Assembly (NCBI GenBank): GCA_947589085.1
Contig: CANPZD010000004.1
Span: 31,020 to 95,019, forward strand
DNA from: an uncultured Clostridia bacterium
GTDB taxonomy: Bacteria; Bacillota; Clostridia; Christensenellales; Borkfalkiaceae
Length of the DNA: 64,000 nt
Direction: 5' to 3'
Shown: positions 59,216 to 64,000 of the stretch, piece after piece
Layout: each line of letters opens with the position of its first letter
How positions within the stretch are numbered: position 1 is the stretch's first letter
Made by a program: the position numbers and the translations under genes
The notes under the pieces: generated by a model
Databases searched by the model: none
Seen by the model: the letters and a program-made list of their open reading frames with translations, nothing else
Told to the model about the DNA's origin: nothing

Positions 59216-61167
59216 CGCACCGTTCCGCCGCTTGCAACGTCGCGTTCGGGAGAGACGAGCGCGAGGTTGCCGGACGCGTCCTCCGCGCACAGGATCATGC
59301 CCTCCGAGAGAACGCCGCAGAGCTTGACGGGTTTTAAGTTCGTCACGACGACGACCTTTTTGCCCACCATTTCTTCGGGCGTGTAGAATTTGGCGATCCC
59401 CGAGACGACGGAACGCACTTCGGTTCCGATCTTCACGGTCTCGTGCAGCAATTTCTCGCTTTTTGCGACCTTTTCGCAGGCGATCACTTCCCCCACTTTG
59501 AGTTCGATCGCGGAAAAATCGTCGATGGAGACGGGCGCTTTCCCGCTTGCGGCCGCCGGATGGGCGGAAGAACGGGCGGCATTTTGCTGTTCCGCGACGA
59601 GTTTTTCGACTTCTTCGAGCTGTTTTTTTATATCGATCCGCGGGAACACGGGCGGAAGTTTCTCCACCGCGGCGCCCTCTTTGAGTTTTCCGAACGCAAG
59701 CGTATCGAATCCCGCGTTCTCGTCGAACGAAAAGCTTTTGAGCACGGCGGCCGCGGCTTTGGTCAAAAACGGTTTGAGCAGGATCGCGCAGATCCGCACC
59801 GTTTCCGCAAGATTGTAGAGCACGGCGCCCAGCCGCGCCTTTTTTGCGGGATCTTTGGCGAGAAGCCACGGGGTGGTTTCGTCGATATATTTATTCGCGC
59901 GGTCGACGACGGCGAAGATATCCGAGAGCGCTTCGGGCGCATTCAGGGCAGCCATGTCCGCGTCCACTTTGCCGAAAAGCGCTTCGCACATGGCGATCAG
60001 TTCGGCGTCGGGGCCTTCCGCGGGGCCGCGGGCGGGGAGTTTTCCGCCGAAGTTCTGCGCGATCATGGCCTGCGTGCGCGAGACGAGATTGCCTAAATCG
60101 TTGGCAAGATCCGCATTGACCCTGCCCAGAAAACGTTCGGTGGTATATTCGCCGTCGCTGCCGAACGGGATCTCGCGGAGAAGGTAGTATCTTACCGCGT
60201 CGGAGCCGTACCGCTTGACGAGCTGATAGGGATCGGTCAGTTGGCGGCGCGCCTCTTCCTGTTTGGATTTGGAGAGCTTCTCTCCGTCGATGAGCAGCCA
60301 GCCGTGGCCGTAGATCTGCTTGGGGACGGGTTCGCCGAGCGCCATTAAGATCGCGGGCCAGATGATCGCGTGGAACCGCACGATCTCTTTGCCCACCATA
60401 TGCAGGTCGGCCGGCCAGAATTTACGGTAGAGTTCGTCGTGCTGCGTGGCATAGCCGAGCGCGGAAATATAATTCGAGAGCGCGTCGATCCACACATAAG
60501 CGCAGTGTTTGGGATCGAAGGGAAGCGGCACGCCCCATTTCACGGTCGTGCGCGAGACGCAGAGATCCTGCAACCCCGCTTTGAGAAAGTTGTTCACCAT
60601 CTCGTTGATCCGCGAGCCGGGCTGTAAAAATTCGGGGTTGTCCTCGTACAGTTTGAGGATCCGAGGCGCGTATTTCGAGAGGCGGAAGAAATAGCTTTCC
60701 TCTTTTTGCAGGGTCACTTCTCTGCCGCAATCGGGGCACCTGCCGTTTTTCAGCTGCGTTTCCGTCCAGAAGGCTTCGCACGGCGTGCAATAGCGCCCCG
60801 TGTATTCCGATTTATAGATATCGCCGCTCTCATAGAGTTTTTGATAAATTTTCTGCACGCAGGCGACATGATCGGCGTCGGTCGTGCGGATGAACCGGTC
60901 GTACGAAATATCGAGGAGCCGCCACATATCCTTGAGCTGCGCGACAAGCGGATCGACGAATTCCATGGGAGAAACGCCGCGCGCCTTCGCCTCTTTTTCG
61001 ACCTTTTGGCCGTGCTCGTCGGTTCCGGTGAGAAAGAACACTTCTTCCCCCTTCATCTTATGGAAGCGGGCAAGCGCGTCGCAGATGACCGTGGTGTAAC
61101 AGTGTCCGATATGCCAATTCCCGCTCGGATAGTAAATGGGCGTCGTGATATAGTATTTCTTTGCCAT
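59212..61167 (-). CDS. metG: Methionyl-tRNA synthetase
   Basis: 651 residues. Class I signature YPSGNWHIGH (about 12-21) and KLSKSKQEE for the KMSKS loop. The CP1 zinc knuckle keeps CTPCEAFW and CPDCGREV. The C-terminal ~110 residues are the EMAP/Trbp111-type tRNA-binding domain (IELKVGEVIACEKVAKSEKL). A GAGG precedes the ATG. First gene of the metG-tatD-radical SAM operon. Confidence 0.97.
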   Translation of the reverse strand: MAKKYYITTPIYYPSGNWHIGHCYTTVICDALARFHKMKGEEVFFLTGTDEHGQKVEKEAKARGVSPMEFVDPLVAQLKDMWRLLDISYDRFIRTTDADHVACVQKIYQKLYESGDIYKSEYTGRYCTPCEAFWTETQLKNGRCPDCGREVTLQKEESYFFRLSKYAPRILKLYEDNPEFLQPGSRINEMVNNFLKAGLQDLCVSRTTVKWGVPLPFDPKHCAYVWIDALSNYISALGYATQHDELYRKFWPADLHMVGKEIVRFHAIIWPAILMALGEPVPKQIYGHGWLLIDGEKLSKSKQEEARRQLTDPYQLVKRYGSDAVRYYLLREIPFGSDGEYTTERFLGRVNADLANDLGNLVSRTQAMIAQNFGGKLPARGPAEGPDAELIAMCEALFGKVDADMAALNAPEALSDIFAVVDRANKYIDETTPWLLAKDPAKKARLGAVLYNLAETVRICAILLKPFLTKAAAAVLKSFSFDENAGFDTLAFGKLKEGAAVEKLPPVFPRIDIKKQLEEVEKLVAEQQNAARSSAHPAAASGKAPVSIDDFSAIELKVGEVIACEKVAKSEKLLHETVKIGTEVRSVVSGIAKFYTPEEMVGKKVVVVTNLKPVKLCGVLSEGMILCAEDASGNLALVSPERDVASGGTVR

Positions 61168-61186
61168 AAAGCACCTCGCTTGTTCT

Positions 61187-61215
61187 ATTATAGCGCAAAT
61201 TGCCGCATTTGTAAA
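61187..61215 (-). promoter_or_regulatory. metG promoter
   Basis: Minus strand: TTTACA (61210-61215), 17 bp, TATAAT (61187-61192). No T-box is visible in the ~15 nt leader. Confidence 0.85.
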
Positions 61216-61265
61216 TCATTGCGCAAAGCTGCGTTTGCGCAAATTGCAAAATTTATGCGAATCTC

Positions 61266-61294
61266 TTGCAAAATTGCCCCCGCTGTGGTAGAAT
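61266..61294 (+). promoter_or_regulatory. Promoter of leader RNA copy 2 and the LRR lipoprotein gene
   Basis: TTGCAA (61266-61271), 17 bp, TAGAAT (61289-61294). Like copy 1 it places the transcript start at the foot of the leader hairpin, 4 nt after the -10. Confidence 0.8.
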
Positions 61295-61298
61295 AAAA

Positions 61299-61446
61299 AT
61301 GCGACACAACCAAATACTATCAACGAAAAATGATACAACGGCATCGGTGTATCCTTATTTTCTTATTCGTTGATAGGATGTTGTGTCGCAGCAATTCGGG
61401 GATACTCGAAGCGGGCGCCCCGGATTGGGGCGTCCTTATTTTTTTG
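61299..61446 (+). ncRNA. Structured leader RNA upstream of LRR lipoprotein gene (copy 2)
   Basis: Stems GCGACACAAC/GTTGTGTCGC and CTATCAACGAA/TTCGTTGATAG enclose the apical segment CAACGGCATCGGTGTATCC; the linker CAATTCGGGGATACTCGAAG follows, then a terminator hairpin GGGCGCCCC / GGGGCGTCC and TTATTTTTTT. Apical and linker segments equal those of the leader at 17786-17926, while both outer stems and the terminator stem differ yet pair. Inside the apical segment GATACA pairs with TGTATC (GGTACA/TGTATC in copy 1). GCGGGC before and GCCCGC after the terminator are also shared and could form an alternative stem. The RNA ends 30 nt before the ATG. Confidence 0.82.
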
Positions 61447-61476
61447 CCCGCAATCTTGGAAAAAAGGAGAAAAACC

Positions 61477-63759
61477 ATGAAACACAAATTTTTTGCCGCG
61501 ATCTTCGCGATCGTTTCCGCGCTCTATCTCTGCCTCGGCCTTTCCGCCTGCGGGAAAAAAGACGATTCGCACACGCATTCGTTTACGAACTACGTCTACA
61601 ACAACGACGCGACCTGTACAGAGGACGGCACGGAGACCGCAACGTGCGACGTCTGCAACGAAAAAGATACCCGCACCAAGCCGGGTACCGCGCTCGGGCA
61701 TGATTTCCAAACCTATATTTCCAACGATGATGCAACATGTACGGAGAACGGCACTGAAACCACAACCTGCGAACGTTGCCATATCGCCCAAGATACCCGC
61801 ACCAAACAAGACAGTGTGCTCGGGCATGACACCGAGCTGCATGCGGGAACGGCGACCTGCCTGCGGGCTGGAACGCTGGACTTTTGGCAGTGCAAGCGCT
61901 GCCAAAAAAAGTTTACCGACAAAAACGGCGAGACCGAAGCGACCGTATTCGAGACAGACAAACCGCTCGGGCATGACACCGAGCTGCATGCGGGAACGGC
62001 GACCTGCACGCAGGCGGGAACGCTGGACTTCTGGCAGTGCAAGCGCTGCCAAAAAAAGTTTGCCGACGAAAACGGCAAGGCCGAAGCGACCGTGTTCGAG
62101 ACAGACAAACCGCTCGAACACCGGTATACCGCAGAAAATAAATGCGACGCCTGCGGATCCGCATGGAAATTCACGGAAGGATTAAAATTTACATATCGAT
62201 CTAACACGGATTCCTATTCGGTTACGGGGATCGGCAGTGCGACAGGAGAGATCGTGATCCCCTACGGCCATGAGGGGAAATTCGTCACCTCGATCGGATA
62301 TCGGGCGTTCGAGGATTGCACAGGCCTTACGAGCATTACCATTCCGGACAGCGTCACATCAATCGAATATCAAGCGTTCTACAAGTGCACAAGCCTTACG
62401 AGCATTACCATACCGAACAGCGTCACCTCGATCGGAGATCGGGCGTTCAAGGATTGCACAGGCCTTACGAGTATTACCATTCCGGACAGCGTCACATCAA
62501 TCGGAGAGGAGGCGTTCTACAACACGGCATACTACAACGATCCATCAAATTGGGACAACAGCGGCGTGCTCTATCTCGGGAATTACCTGATTCGTGCAAA
62601 ATATACGATTAAAGGTTCTTATACCATTCAAAACGGAACGCGCGTCATAGCCAAGTCAGCATTCTCCAGTTGCAACAAGCTTACGAGCATTACCATCCCG
62701 GACAGCGTCACCTCGATCGGAAGTTACGCGTTCGACGGGTGCAGCGGCCTTACGGGAGAATTAAAGATTCCAAACAGCGTCACATCGATCGCAAGTTCGG
62801 CGTTCTACAAGTGCACAGGTCTTACGAGCATTACCATTCCGGACAGCGTCACATCGATTGCAAGTTGGACGTTCTTCGGTTGTACAGGCCTTACAAATAT
62901 TACCATACCGAACAGCGTCACCTCGATCGGAGATTATGCGTTCAAGGATTGCACAGGCCTTACGAGTATTACCATTCCGGACAGCGTCACCTCGATCGAA
63001 AATTATGCGTTCAAGGATTGCACAGGCCTTACGAGTATTACCATTCCGGACAGCGTCACATCGATCGGATATTATCCGTTGTTCTCCGGTTGCGAAAGCC
63101 TAGAGCATATTACCGTTGAGAAAGGCAATTCGGTCTATCGCAGCGAAACGGATTGTCTGATTGAAATCTCAACCGGAACCTTGATAGCAGGCTGTAAAAA
63201 CAGTGTAATTCCGAACAGCGTCACATCGATCGGAGATTATGCGTTCGAGGCTTGCAGCAGCCTTACGAGCATTACCATTCCGGACAGCGTCACCTCGATC
63301 GGAGATTATGCGTTCTACAACACGGCATACTACAACGATCCATCAAATTGGGACAACAGCGGCGTGCTCTATATCGGGAATTATCTGATTGAAGCAAAAG
63401 ATACGATTACAGGATCCTATACTATTCAAAACGGAACGCGCGTCATAGCCAATTCGGCGTTTAAGGGTTGCGACAAGCTTACGAGCATTACCATTCCAAA
63501 CAGCGTCACCTCGATCGGAGATTATGCGTTCGAGGATTGCACAGGCCTTACGAGCGTAACGATCGGAACCGGCGTCACATCGATCGGATATTATCCGTTC
63601 TCCGGTTGCAGCGGACTTACGAGCATTACATTCCGGGGAACAGTGCAAGAATGGCGAGCGATTAAAAAAAAGTATCAGTGGGATTACAACACCGGCGACT
63701 ATACCATCACGTGTACGGACGGAACCATTAAAAAGGACGGCACGGTGACGTATTTTTAA
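61477..63759 (+). CDS. BspA-type LRR surface lipoprotein with Cys-pair repeats
   Basis: 760 residues from ATG 61477 (AAAAAGGAG upstream). Lipobox LSAC (Cys25). Four short repeats with a GHD start and paired cysteines follow (CDVC, CERC, CKRC twice; about 30-230), probably small zinc-ribbon-like units. The remainder is a regular BspA/LRR_5 array with a 23-residue unit such as AFKDCTGLTSITIPDSVTSI, interrupted by inserts that share NDPSNWDNSGVLY and NGTRVIA. It is exposed on the cell surface and likely adhesive. It shares its leader RNA with the lipoprotein at 13394. Confidence 0.92.
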   Translation: MKHKFFAAIFAIVSALYLCLGLSACGKKDDSHTHSFTNYVYNNDATCTEDGTETATCDVCNEKDTRTKPGTALGHDFQTYISNDDATCTENGTETTTCERCHIAQDTRTKQDSVLGHDTELHAGTATCLRAGTLDFWQCKRCQKKFTDKNGETEATVFETDKPLGHDTELHAGTATCTQAGTLDFWQCKRCQKKFADENGKAEATVFETDKPLEHRYTAENKCDACGSAWKFTEGLKFTYRSNTDSYSVTGIGSATGEIVIPYGHEGKFVTSIGYRAFEDCTGLTSITIPDSVTSIEYQAFYKCTSLTSITIPNSVTSIGDRAFKDCTGLTSITIPDSVTSIGEEAFYNTAYYNDPSNWDNSGVLYLGNYLIRAKYTIKGSYTIQNGTRVIAKSAFSSCNKLTSITIPDSVTSIGSYAFDGCSGLTGELKIPNSVTSIASSAFYKCTGLTSITIPDSVTSIASWTFFGCTGLTNITIPNSVTSIGDYAFKDCTGLTSITIPDSVTSIENYAFKDCTGLTSITIPDSVTSIGYYPLFSGCESLEHITVEKGNSVYRSETDCLIEISTGTLIAGCKNSVIPNSVTSIGDYAFEACSSLTSITIPDSVTSIGDYAFYNTAYYNDPSNWDNSGVLYIGNYLIEAKDTITGSYTIQNGTRVIANSAFKGCDKLTSITIPNSVTSIGDYAFEDCTGLTSVTIGTGVTSIGYYPFSGCSGLTSITFRGTVQEWRAIKKKYQWDYNTGDYTITCTDGTIKKDGTVTYF
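62283..63660 (+). repeat. Tandem 69-bp coding repeats of the LRR array
   Basis: Units of 69 bp (23 codons) with the nearly constant core CTTACGAGCATTACCATTCC are repeated more than ten times, two of them next to near-identical inserts (around 62520-62640 and 63315-63450). The high DNA identity between units suggests recent expansion or gene conversion. Confidence 0.85.
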
Positions 63760-63808
63760 CCGAGCGGAAACGTAAAACATTACCATAAAGGGCGATCCTT
63801 CGACACGT

Positions 63809-63911
63809 GCGCCCGCCGTTTCTCGGCGGGCGCACGGCTCAGGATGACGTCTGGGGTGTGCGGCGCACGCTCGGCGGGCGCACGGCTCAGGATGACGTAT
63901 GGGGTGTGCGA
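63809..63911. repeat. Intergenic GC-rich repeat with 48-bp tandem units
   Basis: A hairpin GCGCCCGCCG-TTTCT-CGGCGGGCGC (63809-63833) leads into two copies of a ~40 bp segment (63823-63862 and 63871-63910) containing GGCTCAGGATGACGT. The text CTCAGGATGAC and, further on, GTCATTTCGAGC (63920-63931) are typical of dispersed intergenic repeats in bacterial genomes. No gene is visible in 63760-64000. Confidence 0.7.
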
Positions 63912-64000
63912 CTCTTACTGTCATTTCGAGCCGAGCGTAAGCGAAGGCGAGCAAATCCCCTCGGTCATTGATAAAGGGCGAGATCCACTCACTAACGTTA

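Noticed and set aside
62283..63660. CRISPR-like regular repeats
   Set aside because: The 69-bp periodicity is in frame and codes for LRR units; there are no unique spacers.
1..64000. Prophage, insertion sequence, integrase or CRISPR-Cas genes
   Set aside because: No transposase, integrase, phage structural or Cas motifs were seen in any frame of the window.

Overview
The window looks like a chromosomal stretch of an anaerobic, spore-forming, GC-rich member of the Clostridia. The evidence is the PyrD/PyrK dihydroorotate dehydrogenase pair, pyruvate phosphate dikinase, rubrerythrin, SpoIIR, a SpoIVFA/SpoIVFB-like pair, and many secreted BspA-type leucine-rich-repeat (LRR) proteins. A gut lineage near Christensenellales is my guess; the sequence alone does not prove it. 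I see no phage, insertion sequence or CRISPR array.

Layout. 1-8 kb: a P-type cation ATPase cut by the window edge, then a pyrimidine operon read leftwards (pyrR-B-C-F-K-D-E), with its promoter, a PyrR-site-like RNA loop and an attenuator terminator. 8-13 kb: a phosphoesterase, mgtE with a long leader holding two overlapping small reading frames, and mnmA with two small downstream genes. 13-18 kb: tRNA-Arg(CCG) behind tandem partial copies of itself, then a 1452-residue LRR lipoprotein with a structured leader RNA. 18-31 kb: an EF-G-like GTPase, an autoregulated XRE repressor, ppdK, a SecB-like gene, a hydrolase, an NlpC/P60 lipoprotein, rsmA, spoIVFA/B-like genes, a cysteine desulfurase and a kinase. 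31-45 kb: a secreted beta-helix protein, gyrB-gyrA, a 1594-residue M60-type peptidase, tRNA-Gly(CCC) in a repeat cluster, and an HtrA-like lipoprotein. 45-54 kb: rubrerythrin with two overlapping micro-genes, a ClC transporter, an unidentified ncRNA gene of about 390 nt, a heterodimeric ABC exporter with a Ca2+/Na+ exchanger, and mntP under a Mn2+ riboswitch. 54-64 kb: a cardiolipin synthase operon, spoIIR, metG-tatD-radical SAM, and a second LRR lipoprotein with the same leader RNA as the first.

The most unusual observation is this shared leader. Two LRR lipoprotein genes 44 kb apart (leaders at 17786-17926 and 61299-61446) each start transcription at the foot of a long hairpin. The hairpin stem sequences differ but keep pairing. 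Each leader then carries the same conserved apical segment, the same conserved linker and an intrinsic terminator just before the ribosome-binding site. It behaves like an undescribed riboswitch or attenuator class for surface lipoproteins. Also notable are the mgtE leader peptides, four near-leaderless promoters, the ncRNA at 47.9-48.3 kb, and partial tRNA duplications at both tRNA loci.

Most operons are tightly packed with overlapping stop and start codons. Sigma-A promoters with 16-18 bp spacers are easy to see, and the sporulation genes have plausible sigma-F and sigma-E promoters.
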